Source: JAICLL01 sp035252155 (GTDB lineage Bacteria; Planctomycetota; Planctomycetia; Pirellulales; JAICIG01). From it: a stretch of 7,832 nt of DNA. The notes beneath the pieces are model-generated. The model saw only the letters and a list, made by a program, of their open reading frames with translations, ran no database searches and was not told where the DNA came from. Below are positions 1 through 6,499 of this stretch, in pieces; the stretch's first letter is position 1; every line of letters begins with the position of its first letter. The stretch covers positions 1-7,832 of the forward strand of contig DATFDL010000430.1 in NCBI GenBank assembly GCA_035252155.1, in the 5' to 3' direction. Both the position numbers and the translations under genes were made by a program.

Positions 1-48
1 GTCGCCCCCTCGCCCCGTCGCCCTCTCGCCCCCTCGCCCCCTCGCTCG
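1..48. repeat. Six-copy octamer tandem repeat (CTCGCCCC-like)
   Basis: Read in blocks of eight from base 1, the sequence gives GTCGCCCC, CTCGCCCC, GTCGCCCT, CTCGCCCC, CTCGCCCC and CTCGCTCG. That is six degenerate copies of one 8-base unit. It lies just beyond the end of the second SPFH gene, past the probable terminator, and may continue outside the window. No coding role is seen. A similar motif occurs in the last codons of the adjacent gene (78-92). Confidence 0.8.
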
Positions 49-50
49 GT

Positions 51-72
51 AAAATCGGGGCACAAGGCCCCG
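51..72 (-). terminator. Probable intrinsic terminator of the SPFH cluster
   Basis: On the minus strand, CGGGGC-CTTGT-GCCCCG forms a 6-bp all-GC stem with a 5-base loop (72-56), followed by ATTTT (55-51). It starts 2 bases after the TAG stop of the second SPFH gene, which is where a rho-independent terminator of the three-gene cluster would be expected. The T-tract is short, so termination may be incomplete. Confidence 0.6.
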
Positions 73-74
73 GA

Positions 75-1628
75 CTACCTCGCGCCCTCGCTCTTCTCCC
101 GCTGTGTGGCTCCCGGCACCGGCAGCAGCAAGTTCACGCCCTTGCCGTCCATGTTCGTCCAAAACGTGCCGCTGCCGCTGTGGAACAAGCGGAGCACGAG
201 GTTCTCGCCCAACTTCTGCGCCAGCGAATAACGCTGAAAGGCGTCGGCGTCGTTGCGGAAGACGTCCATCTTGAGCTGGTAGAGATTACTCCGAGCGGTT
301 TCGGTGAGTGTGGTCACCTGGGCATCGGCCTGGCCGAGCGTTTTGGTCTTTTCGGCTTCAATCGCGGCGATCTGCGCCTGAAACTCGGCCTTAAGCTTCT
401 GCACGGCCGCCTCGGTGGCCGCCGTGACGTTGTCGACATCCTGCTGAATGCCTGCCACCAGTCGCTTGGTTTCGGCCTCGACCTCGGCCGAGCGCTGAGC
501 GATGAGCGACTTTTCGCGCTCGACGTCGGCTTCGCTTTCGGCGGTCGCCTCTTTGGCCTTGTTGGTGATCTCGGTCTCGGCGGCGATCTGCTTGTCGCGG
601 ATGGGTTGCAAATAATCCTCGGGGATCACAATGTTGCGGATGAACGCCGAATGCACCGTGACGTTTTTCTTTTTGCAGACTTCGATCAGTTCATTGGTGA
701 AGTCAAGCTGAAACGCTTCTCGTTTTGTGCCTTCCAAAAAATCCTGCACGCCGTAGTCAATGCCCTTGTCGCGGCCGATGGCGTGCGCCTGCACGTCGAT
801 CACCTTCAGCTCGATCTCTTGCCGCGAGCCATATTCGGCCACCAGGTCGGGCATGTCGTGCGGCAAAATTTCCCATTCGATCGTGCAGTCCATGCTGATC
901 TCGAAGCCGCCCTTCGAGGTGAACTTGATCGCCGTGCTGCGGGCCGGGTCTTCATTGTAGAAGAAGGTCGATTGAAAAATGCCGACCTCGACCGCCTCGA
1001 CCTCGAACTCTTTGCTGTTCATGTAATAGAGGCCCGGCTGCAGCACCTGGCGGAGAATGCCTTTTTCGTCGGGGGCGGTGGCGAAGCGGCCTTTGCCGTC
1101 GCGGCCCAGTTGCCGCCGCACGACGCCCACAAAGCCCGGCTCGATCCGCACGGCGTCGGCCTGCTCGATCTCGTAGCCGTGCAGATTGATGCGATAGGTG
1201 CCCGGCGGCAGCACGCGGCGCTGAATACCTTGCTCGCCTTCTTCGGCCAGCAGCCTGCCGGGCGGCAGCGGCTTGCCTCCTTTGGCGGTGATGATGCCCA
1301 CCTTGCCCGGCGGAATGTCGGTGTTCTTTTCCAGCTCGGTTTCGTAGACGATCGGCAGCACAAAATGCCAGCCCTCGCCGAGCACGGCGCGCTCGATGCC
1401 CTTTTGCCCCGGCTCGGCCAGCACCTGTCCGGTCGGCAACGGCTCGCCGTCTTTCGCGATGATGACCAAGTGCTGCCCCGGCTTGACATAGACGAAGAAC
1501 GTGTTCCAGGTGACCACCAGCACAATTAGCCCGAGCACCAGCGCCACGCCGGCGAAGGCGGCCCGCCGTTGCCAGTAGTTAGGGCGAAAGCCGCCGGAGC
1601 GCCGAAAGTTTTGGAAAGGGTTTGACAT
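75..1628 (-). CDS. SPFH/band-7 membrane protein with three N-terminal repeats (second paralogue)
   Basis: 517 aa. Residues 1-22 are short and Arg-rich, and one membrane helix follows at about 24-45. The positive N-terminus predicts a cytoplasmic N-end and an extracytoplasmic body, as in HflK/HflC. Three related ~50-residue repeats follow (48-100, 105-158, 162-212), each built as PG..(V/I)-basic-G..(L)P.G-(A)E.G..GI.R.VL-PG.Y-E. An SPFH-like domain spans about 213-345, and an Ala/Glu/Lys-rich coiled coil about 345-455. The C-terminal segment has GTFWTN at 487-492. The family scaffolds membrane microdomains or cages proteases; the substrate here is unknown. ATG at 1628 is chosen because it directly precedes the MSNPF...membrane-helix module. 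The in-frame extension to 1778 is encoded by intergenic repeat DNA. No clear Shine-Dalgarno is visible before 1628. It is the last gene of the cluster, 171 bases after its paralogue. Confidence 0.85.
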   Translation of the reverse strand: MSNPFQNFRRSGGFRPNYWQRRAAFAGVALVLGLIVLVVTWNTFFVYVKPGQHLVIIAKDGEPLPTGQVLAEPGQKGIERAVLGEGWHFVLPIVYETELEKNTDIPPGKVGIITAKGGKPLPPGRLLAEEGEQGIQRRVLPPGTYRINLHGYEIEQADAVRIEPGFVGVVRRQLGRDGKGRFATAPDEKGILRQVLQPGLYYMNSKEFEVEAVEVGIFQSTFFYNEDPARSTAIKFTSKGGFEISMDCTIEWEILPHDMPDLVAEYGSRQEIELKVIDVQAHAIGRDKGIDYGVQDFLEGTKREAFQLDFTNELIEVCKKKNVTVHSAFIRNIVIPEDYLQPIRDKQIAAETEITNKAKEATAESEADVEREKSLIAQRSAEVEAETKRLVAGIQQDVDNVTAATEAAVQKLKAEFQAQIAAIEAEKTKTLGQADAQVTTLTETARSNLYQLKMDVFRNDADAFQRYSLAQKLGENLVLRLFHSGSGTFWTNMDGKGVNLLLPVPGATQREKSEGAR

Positions 1629-1664
1629 GGGAGTGTGATGAGTTGGTTGATGTTTGAATTCGGT

Positions 1665-1692
1665 CTGTAGGGAACGGACTCCGTGCCGTTCC
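1665..1692. repeat. CTGTAG / AACGGA hairpin repeat, copy 1
   Basis: CTGTAG is followed by GGAACGG (1671-1677), an 8-base loop and CCGTTCC (1686-1692), a perfect 7-bp inverted repeat. A related unit with the same CTGTAG lead and AACGGA arm lies at 7805-7830, and a partial match at 6426-6440. It sits in the spacer between the two SPFH genes. Confidence 0.7.
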
Positions 1693-1715
1693 GCGAGCGG
1701 CGGCAGCCGCCACAG

Positions 1716-1794
1716 TAGCTCTGACACTCCGTGGCGGAGATTTGCCGGTCGCCAACGGCGACCGCCGATCCCCGTCACGGAGTGCCGGGGCTAC
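1716..1794. repeat. Nested inverted repeat (GTAGC...CACTCCGTG) between the SPFH genes
   Basis: The outer arms are 1716-1738 and 1772-1794. They pair at 19 of 23 positions, with CACTCCGTG/CACGGAGTG as the perfect core. Inside is a second hairpin, CGGTCGCC-AAC-GGCGACCG (1746-1764), with an 8-bp stem and a 3-base loop. This structure resembles a MITE or REP element with no protein of its own. It ends 5 bases before the stop codon of the upstream SPFH gene (1800-1802), so in the transcript it follows that gene directly. It could attenuate or process the message between the two paralogues. Confidence 0.7.
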
Positions 1795-1799
1795 CTTGA

Positions 1800-3503
1800 T
1801 TACTTGTTTTCTTTTCCTTCTTCACTTTGGGCCACTGCCGCGGGTTGGGTGGGGGGTTGTTTCTCTGGGGTTGGCTGCAAAGGCTGCTTACCGCGCGGCA
1901 GCGACATGTAGCCGGCAAATAGCCGGGCAAACTCGCTGTCGTCCGAGGCGAAGATCTCGGTCAATGCCGGCGCCAGCTTCTGCAGCATGTGATACTGTGC
2001 AAAATAATCCGCGCTTGAAAACCCTTGCACGGCCGCCCGCAAGCCGGCGACCTCGGCTTCGTTCTTGAGCGTGATGACCTTCGCTTCGGCCTCTCCCTTG
2101 GCCAGCGTGGCGGCTGCCTGATCGCGGGCCGCCTCGAGCTCGATCTGCGCATTCTTCAAATTCTGCTCCAGCCGCGACTTCTCGACTTCCTTTAGTTGCT
2201 CGGCCTTGGTGGTGGCCTGCACCAGCAGCGTCTCGGCCGCCACCTTTTCGGTGGCCTGTTGCTTGAGCGCCACTTTCGAGGCCAGCTCTTGCTGAGCCTT
2301 GTTTTGTTTGACCAGCGCCAGGTTTTTCTCGCGCTCGACGCGGGCGAGCTCGCGCTGCGCGATCTGGTCCGAAAGCTCCTTGGGCGGCAGCAAATCGGCA
2401 AGTGTCACCGCGCGAATTTCGACGCCGAGCGTCTGACAGCGGTCTTTCACTTTGGCCATGAGTGCTTGCTGCATCCGTTCCCGCGCGTTGGTCGGCCGCC
2501 CATCGGCGTCGAGCGGCGGAGCCTCGCCGCCGCTCGTTGCTTGGAGGGACGCGTCCGACAAAATGAAATCGCGCGCGTCGAAGTTGCTGCCCTCGATCCG
2601 CGCATAACCGCGGATGTGCGGCAAAATAACCTTTTGCAGAATCTGATTGCGTTGCTGCTGCTCGGGCGTGGCGTCTTCCTGGTGCAAAAGCCCCTCGTCG
2701 GCCAGCCGGACCATCAGCTCCGGCGCTTTTTCCGGGGCCACAGCGTATTCGACTACCACCCGCGGCGTGAGGATAAATCCGTCTCGCGAGGGAAACGTGA
2801 TGTCTTTCAATTCGACGCGGTGGCTACGCACTTCGACCGGATGGATCGTCTCGACATAAGGGTTGACGTAGTACGTACCCGGCGGCGCCGTCTCTTGCTG
2901 CACGCCGCGGTAGCCGGCGGGCACGATATACGGGCTGCGCTGATCGCTCTCTTTCAGCTTGGCGGGGTCCTTGCCGACCCGTAAGGTGCGTACTCCGACC
3001 TGGTTGATTTTGATCTCGACTGCCTTGGTCGGCTCCCAGGAATAGGCATACTTATTTAGCCGGTAGCTGCCCGGCGTCAGCACTTCTTTGACGATGCCGC
3101 GCTCGCCGTCGTGCTCGTGCAGGGGGTCGTGGTGAGCCAAGATGTCGCCGCCCTCGACGAGGCGTTCGGGCGGAATGTCGGCGCCGAACTTGCGCGTCAG
3201 CACCAGGCACTCGCCCGGCGGCACGTTGACCATCTTGTCGACCTCATGGTCCCAGAACAACGGATTCAAAAAGTGCCGCCCCTCGGTCCAGACCTCGAGC
3301 ATCACGCCTTTGAACGACTCATCGGGAGCGATGACTTCGCCTTCCGGCAGATCTTTGCCCCATTTGTGAATGCGGACCAGGAACTCGCCAGGCTGCACCT
3401 CGATGCGCTCGACCTCCCATTGCCAAATCTGCTGAACCACGACCAGCGCGATCAGCACGGCCACGATCCGAATCCAAAAGCGCGGTTGCTGATAGAATGC
3501 CAC
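1800..3503 (-). CDS. SPFH/band-7 membrane protein with three N-terminal repeats (first paralogue)
   Basis: 567 aa from a GTG start. A membrane helix at about 10-27 follows a short basic N-terminus, predicting N-in topology. Three repeats related to those of the downstream paralogue follow (about 36-88, 94-158, 164-222), with PGE.LV, GK.LP.G and PG.Y signatures. Repeats 2 and 3 carry small insertions. The SPFH domain is about 224-375, with a low-complexity insertion near 323-340. A long Lys/Glu/Ala/Gln coiled coil covers about 375-495. A Pro/Gln-rich tail covers 537-567. GTG at 3503 is preferred because a GGAG lies 7 bases upstream, it is 2 bases after the previous stop, and the membrane helix begins immediately. 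Further in-frame upstream sequence is antibiotic-like Arg-rich translation of the neighbouring gene in another frame, not family sequence. The tight spacing implies translational coupling with the PspA-like gene. Confidence 0.87.
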   Translation of the reverse strand: MAFYQQPRFWIRIVAVLIALVVVQQIWQWEVERIEVQPGEFLVRIHKWGKDLPEGEVIAPDESFKGVMLEVWTEGRHFLNPLFWDHEVDKMVNVPPGECLVLTRKFGADIPPERLVEGGDILAHHDPLHEHDGERGIVKEVLTPGSYRLNKYAYSWEPTKAVEIKINQVGVRTLRVGKDPAKLKESDQRSPYIVPAGYRGVQQETAPPGTYYVNPYVETIHPVEVRSHRVELKDITFPSRDGFILTPRVVVEYAVAPEKAPELMVRLADEGLLHQEDATPEQQQRNQILQKVILPHIRGYARIEGSNFDARDFILSDASLQATSGGEAPPLDADGRPTNARERMQQALMAKVKDRCQTLGVEIRAVTLADLLPPKELSDQIAQRELARVEREKNLALVKQNKAQQELASKVALKQQATEKVAAETLLVQATTKAEQLKEVEKSRLEQNLKNAQIELEAARDQAAATLAKGEAEAKVITLKNEAEVAGLRAAVQGFSSADYFAQYHMLQKLAPALTEIFASDDSEFARLFAGYMSLPRGKQPLQPTPEKQPPTQPAAVAQSEEGKENK

Positions 3504-3505
3504 GG

Positions 3506-4252
3506 TTAATCTCCAGTGATGGTCGATTTTGCTCGCAGTTGATCGAGTTCCGCTTTGACGGCGATGGGGTCGATCTCGCCCGGATCGGCCGCGGCCGCCG
3601 CGGCGATATCGCTTTGCACGCGTTCGAGCGCCTTGGCGTTGGCGGTTTTTTCTTGCACCGCGGCTTCCGCCCGCTGCCAATCGGCCACGGCGTTGAACGG
3701 ATCGAAGTGCCGGGCGATAGCGTACTGCTGCTCGACCTCTTCGGCCTCGGCGAGCTGACTGAGCAAGATGCTTCGGCCCACTTCGTATTGCCGCAATTGC
3801 AACTCAAGCTGAAACCGGCGGCGGCGGCTGTCGGCAATCACCTGTCGTTGTTTGGTCAATTGCTCACGGAAGTTGTCGGCGGCGAGTTTTTCGAGATTCA
3901 ATTTGTAGAGTGCTTCTCGCGAGCCGGTGTCGTCGCCCTTGGCGGCGAGCTCGTTCGATTCTTTTTCGAGCGCGGCCGTGTGTGCTTCGCTCTGCTTGAG
4001 GCTGCGGACAATCTCGCTCTCGGCCGCTTCGGCCTGTCCGATGACGTGCTTGACGGCCTCGACGCGTTCTTCGTGCTGCCGCACGACCTGCGAGAGGATC
4101 TCTTCCGGTTCGAGCCGTTTGGTCCAAAACCAACGCCAGCCGCGTTTGATGGCGGCGCCGAGTCGCCGCGGTCCCAAAACGAGCACCGCCAACAGCATCG
4201 GCAGCCCGACCAGCAGAACCATCCGCAGCAGGAATAGTTCGATCAGTCGCAT
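3506..4252 (-). CDS. Membrane-anchored coiled-coil protein, PspA/IM30-like
   Basis: 248 aa. A hydrophobic helix at about 4-27 is followed by a strongly basic stretch (29-46, several Arg/Lys and Trp). The positive-inside rule therefore predicts a cytoplasmic C-terminal body. Residues 48-215 are almost entirely charged heptad-like helix, followed by an Ala-rich linker (217-222) and a short last helix (230-242). Details recall PspA/IM30: the LEPEE start of the helical body, the GDDTGSREAL turn where PspA has a region with similar GREDLA-type sequence, and the DPFNAVADWQRAE helix near the end. PspA itself normally lacks a true membrane span, so this is a distant or derived member if it belongs. 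The start is ATG at 4252; a TTG at 4261 adds three residues and cannot be excluded. It is the first gene of the cluster and its TAA lies 2 bases before the first SPFH gene. Confidence 0.75.
   Translation of the reverse strand: MRLIELFLLRMVLLVGLPMLLAVLVLGPRRLGAAIKRGWRWFWTKRLEPEEILSQVVRQHEERVEAVKHVIGQAEAAESEIVRSLKQSEAHTAALEKESNELAAKGDDTGSREALYKLNLEKLAADNFREQLTKQRQVIADSRRRRFQLELQLRQYEVGRSILLSQLAEAEEVEQQYAIARHFDPFNAVADWQRAEAAVQEKTANAKALERVQSDIAAAAAADPGEIDPIAVKAELDQLRAKSTITGD
3511..3516 (-). promoter_or_regulatory. Ribosome binding site that fixes the GTG start of the first SPFH gene
   Basis: The minus strand reads CTGGAG at 3516-3511, with 7 bases to the GTG at 3503. The site lies inside the last codons of the upstream PspA-like gene. 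Ribosomes finishing that gene could re-initiate directly. Confidence 0.6.
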
Positions 4253-4614
4253 GAGAATCAATTCTACCCTTGTATTCGGCGGATAGCGATGATTCTTGGG
4301 GCGTCCGAGTCGGCCGGCGCGATCAGGTCACCGCAGAACACAAGCACAAGTTGGCCGCGGCTGGGGGGTTAGGGCGAGTAAACTGATTGCAGACAAGTGG
4401 CGGGGACGATGGAACTATTTAGCCGATCGATCGGACAGCACGGTCGAATACTCTTCGGTCGGAATGTCAGTACCAGGGCCACACCACACCTTTTTGTGTT
4501 GCCCCAACGATCGGCGCAATCCGCACAGGAATTCGATCCTCTCATGGCGCAATGTGAGGCGCGAAAGGATCGGATCCCGTCTCATCGCGTCACGCGGAGC
4601 CAAGCAAACCGAAG
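4253..4614. other. Divergent spacer between the SPFH cluster and the small membrane protein
   Basis: 362 bases with no convincing gene. Open frames crossing it lack family-like sequence and overlap the 4615 gene out of frame. It must carry the promoters for both directions, but I cannot point to a convincing -35/-10 pair. The only structured element I see is the 12-base perfect palindrome CCGATCGATCGG at 4423-4434, a possible protein-binding site or chance. Confidence 0.5.
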
Positions 4615-5130
4615 ATGTCTCAAGAGCAACCGCAATCTGAACCCAATCCCTATGCGGCGCCGCAATCGGTGCCATGGATCGACACGACGCCCGGGCGCTC
4701 ATCCGCGCCGCCCTATGCGCTCTATTCCGTTGGGGGAATCGTCCTTGGCACGTTCTTTGGGTCGGTGTTGGCGATGGCCGTTCTCATCGCCATCGATTAT
4801 GGCCGGCTCGGCCGAGGCCGCGCCGCGAAGATGGCTGTTGCGACCGGCTTTGCGGCCCAAATCGCCCTTCTTATATGCGTGATGTTCGTCCTGCCGGAGC
4901 GCATTCCGAACATGGCGGTCAATTTGCCGCAATTACTCTTGGCCTATTTGGTGGCGGAAGGGCTGCTCGACCGCAAGCTCACCGCCCATTATCAAGCCGG
5001 CGGGCGGGCCGCATCGCTCTGGAAAGCCATTGGCATCGGAATGCTCTGCTTTGCCGCCAATATGATTTGCGTCTTTGGTCTTGCACTGCTGCAAAGCGAC
5101 CAGCTCGAAGCGGACGTCTTCATCGAGTAA
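4615..5130 (+). CDS. Small four-helix membrane protein with NPYAAPQ N-terminus
   Basis: 171 aa, function unknown. The N-terminal ~32 residues are polar, with NPYAAPQ at 11-17. A short NPY-Pro/Ala motif of this kind opens many small uncharacterised planctomycete membrane proteins. Four hydrophobic helices are visible at about 36-60, 73-93, 102-117 and 136-159. The loop between helices 3 and 4 is charged (LLDRKLTAHYQAGG) and the C-terminus is short and acidic. No catalytic motif is recognised. The ATG at 4615 is favoured because the NPYAAPQ segment follows at once, although the nearest GGAG (4596-4599) is rather far upstream. It is monocistronic as far as seen, divergent from the SPFH cluster and convergent with the receiver gene, 34 bases apart. 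Confidence 0.75.
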   Translation: MSQEQPQSEPNPYAAPQSVPWIDTTPGRSSAPPYALYSVGGIVLGTFFGSVLAMAVLIAIDYGRLGRGRAAKMAVATGFAAQIALLICVMFVLPERIPNMAVNLPQLLLAYLVAEGLLDRKLTAHYQAGGRAASLWKAIGIGMLCFAANMICVFGLALLQSDQLEADVFIE

Positions 5131-5164
5131 GGTCGGCGCATGCCATGCTGTCCCTGGCCTCTGC

Positions 5165-5581
5165 TCACCAAGCCGATTGCTCTGCCCGGGCCAACACCGA
5201 GTGCAGCACGTCGGGCCGTACTGGGTCGAGCAAGTGTAAATCGAAGCCGGCGTCGCTGGCACGGCGGCTGTCGTCACACCCGTCACCGCTTACCGCCACC
5301 AAGGCCATCTCGTCTTGACCCGATTGCTGCCGCAAACAGCGGCCGACTTCGCAACCGTCGACGTCGGGCAGGTCGAGTTCGAGCAGCGCGACGTGAGGAT
5401 GGTACTGCGAGGCGGTTTCCAGCGCCTCGGCCCCGGTTTGGCAGACACGGGCGTCGCACCCCCAGCGGATCAACGCCCGGCGAATGTGCTCGGCGCTGGC
5501 TTTTTGATCTCCGACCACCAGCACCCGGACGTGGCGGAGCGGCAAAACCCTGCCGTCGTGGGCTTGTCGTTCGAGCGACAT
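5165..5581 (-). CDS. Stand-alone receiver-domain protein with altered phosphorylation site
   Basis: 138 aa, a single CheY-like receiver domain (about 17-134) with no output domain. It lines up with receivers of the form VLVVDD...LLDxxLPDxDG...AxTG...AGFDxHLxKP. Key positions differ. The usual phospho-acceptor Asp (four residues before the Pro of LPDVDG) is Glu68. The invariant Lys before Pro is Asp119. The acidic pair is Gly24-Asp25. The Thr/Ser position is kept as Ser98. The fold therefore looks intact but conventional phosphorylation is unlikely; Glu could mimic a phosphorylated state. The ATG at 5581 is chosen for an ideal GGAGG 7 bases upstream (about 6 from GGAGGT). An in-frame extension to 5641 has no such signal. 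The partner is unknown, and no histidine kinase is in the window. Confidence 0.85.
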   Translation of the reverse strand: MSLERQAHDGRVLPLRHVRVLVVGDQKASAEHIRRALIRWGCDARVCQTGAEALETASQYHPHVALLELDLPDVDGCEVGRCLRQQSGQDEMALVAVSGDGCDDSRRASDAGFDLHLLDPVRPDVLHSVLARAEQSAW

Positions 5582-5586
5582 GGTTG

Positions 5587-5593
5587 AACCTCC
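5587..5593 (-). promoter_or_regulatory. Ribosome binding site of the receiver gene
   Basis: The minus strand reads GGAGGTT at 5593-5587, five bases before the ATG at 5581. This strong site decides between the 5581 start and several upstream in-frame ATGs (5620, 5623, 5641). Confidence 0.8.
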
Positions 5594-5701
5594 ATGAGCG
5601 TAAGTTTCCTTAGGCGTCATCATACCGGCAATGTCGGCCATTTCCAGCGCCGCTCCGATTTTTTGTCAGGATCCTAGACTAGTGCTAGCACGAATGTGCC
5701 T

Positions 5702-5718
5702 GGGTGCCACGGCATCCG
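5702..5718 (+). repeat. GGGTGCCACGGCATCCG repeat, copy 1
   Basis: This exact 17-base sequence recurs at 7561-7577. Its reverse complement, without the final base, is at 7748-7763. Here it lies in the 222-base spacer between the DUF892 gene and the receiver gene. It is accompanied by GGACGCCGTG (5768-5777), also seen at 7626-7635. This suggests a partial copy of the larger element at 7561-7763. Confidence 0.75.
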
Positions 5719-5796
5719 GCGCAGTGCAAATGATGTCGCCATCGGGAAAGGCGCGGTTCTCTGCGACGGACGCCGTGGGGGGATCTGCCTCTAAAC

Positions 5797-5812
5797 CAGG
5801 CTCTCAGGCCTG
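5797..5812 (-). terminator. Hairpin across the stop codon of the DUF892 gene
   Basis: CAGGC-TCTCAG-GCCTG forms a 5-bp stem with a 6-base loop. The TGA stop (5804-5806) lies in the loop, and the minus strand continues GTTTAG just beyond. It matches the hairpin at 6530-6545 at 14 of 16 bases. It may act as a weak terminator or mark a degraded copy of that repeat. Confidence 0.45.
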
Positions 5813-6340
5813 CACTGCCTGCGGGTTGGTTGACGATTCGGCGATCTCGGTTAGCAGCTTGTCGGCCTTGGCTTCCTCTTCCAAGGTCTCTTGGAGCAAC
5901 TGAGCCAAATCTTCGCGGTGCAGCCGCCGAGCAAAGGTGCGGGCGCAGCCATAACCCGCGATCTCGTAATGCTCGACGCGTTGCGCCGCCGCAATCAGGG
6001 CCGCGTCTTTCACGTCGCAGTCGCCGGTGGAGTTGATGATCTCTTGCCCTTCGGAGATCAATCCCTTCATCGCCTCGCAGGTCTCGCTCTTCGGCTCCTG
6101 ACCCAGCATGCGAAAGGCGCTTTCGAGACGCTCCTTGTGGTGCTTCGTCTCTTGCAAGTGGCTCTCGAATGCCGCCTTCAAGTGCGAGCATGAGGCGGCG
6201 TCGGCCATTTTCGGCAGGGCGCTGATCAATTGCGTCTCGGCGCTAAGCAGATCCTGCAACTGCAAAATCAGCAAGTCTTGCAAATTGCTCAGCGTCAACG
6301 GGATACCCAGCATCTTGGTGAACCATGACGACGTAGCCAT
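5804..6340 (-). CDS. DUF892 / YciE-YciF-type ferritin-like protein
   Basis: 178 aa, close to the usual 160-170 aa of the family. It is an all-helical, four-helix-bundle protein. The opening LSNLQDLLILQLQDLLSAE (about 18-35) is the diagnostic first helix. Candidate metal ligands are Glu35, Glu64 and His67 (an ExxH pair), Glu123 and Glu126, and a Glu cluster at 151-156. Family members are cytoplasmic, ferritin/rubrerythrin-like and often stress-induced; a di-iron centre is known or predicted for relatives. Its exact reaction is not established. ATG at 6340 is supported by AAAGGAGG with 7 bases spacing and by the immediate family-like sequence. A longer frame to 6469 translates repeat-containing upstream DNA. 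It is separated from the receiver gene by 222 bases, so co-transcription is uncertain. Confidence 0.9.
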   Translation of the reverse strand: MATSSWFTKMLGIPLTLSNLQDLLILQLQDLLSAETQLISALPKMADAASCSHLKAAFESHLQETKHHKERLESAFRMLGQEPKSETCEAMKGLISEGQEIINSTGDCDVKDAALIAAAQRVEHYEIAGYGCARTFARRLHREDLAQLLQETLEEEAKADKLLTEIAESSTNPQAVQA

Positions 6341-6347
6341 TTTGCAT

Positions 6348-6355
6348 CCTCCTTT
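6348..6355 (-). promoter_or_regulatory. Ribosome binding site of the DUF892 gene
   Basis: The minus strand reads AAAGGAGG at 6355-6348, 7 bases from the ATG at 6340. This is a near-consensus Shine-Dalgarno and rules against the longer in-frame start at 6469. Confidence 0.85.
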
Positions 6356-6425
6356 GGGCGTGATACGGGGTTCAGTGACTTCAGCACGTCGAAGATTGCA
6401 AGTGACGTGCCGTCCGTCTTTGAAC

Positions 6426-6440
6426 AACGGAATCCGTGCC
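6426..6440. repeat. Partial AACGGA-family repeat
   Basis: AACGGAATCCGTGCC matches 1673-1687 (AACGGACTCCGTGCC) at 14 of 15 bases. The right hairpin arm is degenerate. It lies 86 bases upstream of the DUF892 start, in the leader or promoter region. Confidence 0.45.
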
Positions 6441-6499
6441 CTTCGCCGGCCATGCGAACTTTCCGCCACCCCCCTTGGGCAGCCGGCGACCAGAAGGTT

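Noticed and set aside
180..1529. Long plus-strand open frame (449 codons) antisense to the second SPFH gene
   Set aside because: It is Leu/Gly/Asp/His-rich with no recognisable domain. The opposite strand encodes a clear SPFH protein, and such antisense frames are common in GC-rich coding DNA.
3497..4237. Plus-strand open frame (246 codons) antisense to the PspA-like gene
   Set aside because: It mirrors a coiled-coil gene whose biased codons leave the opposite strand open, and it has no start signal or domain.
4397..4882. Plus-strand frame overlapping the small membrane protein
   Set aside because: It is Arg/Ser/Pro-rich out-of-frame translation. The 4615 frame gives clean membrane helices and the NPYAAPQ start.
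5582..5641. N-terminal extension of the receiver protein to 5641
   Set aside because: The near-ideal SD sits directly before 5581, and the extra 20 residues precede the domain without similarity to it.
5669..5689. BamHI, SpeI and NheI sites in a row, suggesting a cloning polylinker
   Set aside because: The flanking sequence is native-looking repeat and gene DNA with no vector sequence. The sites share the CTAG/palindrome features noted separately.
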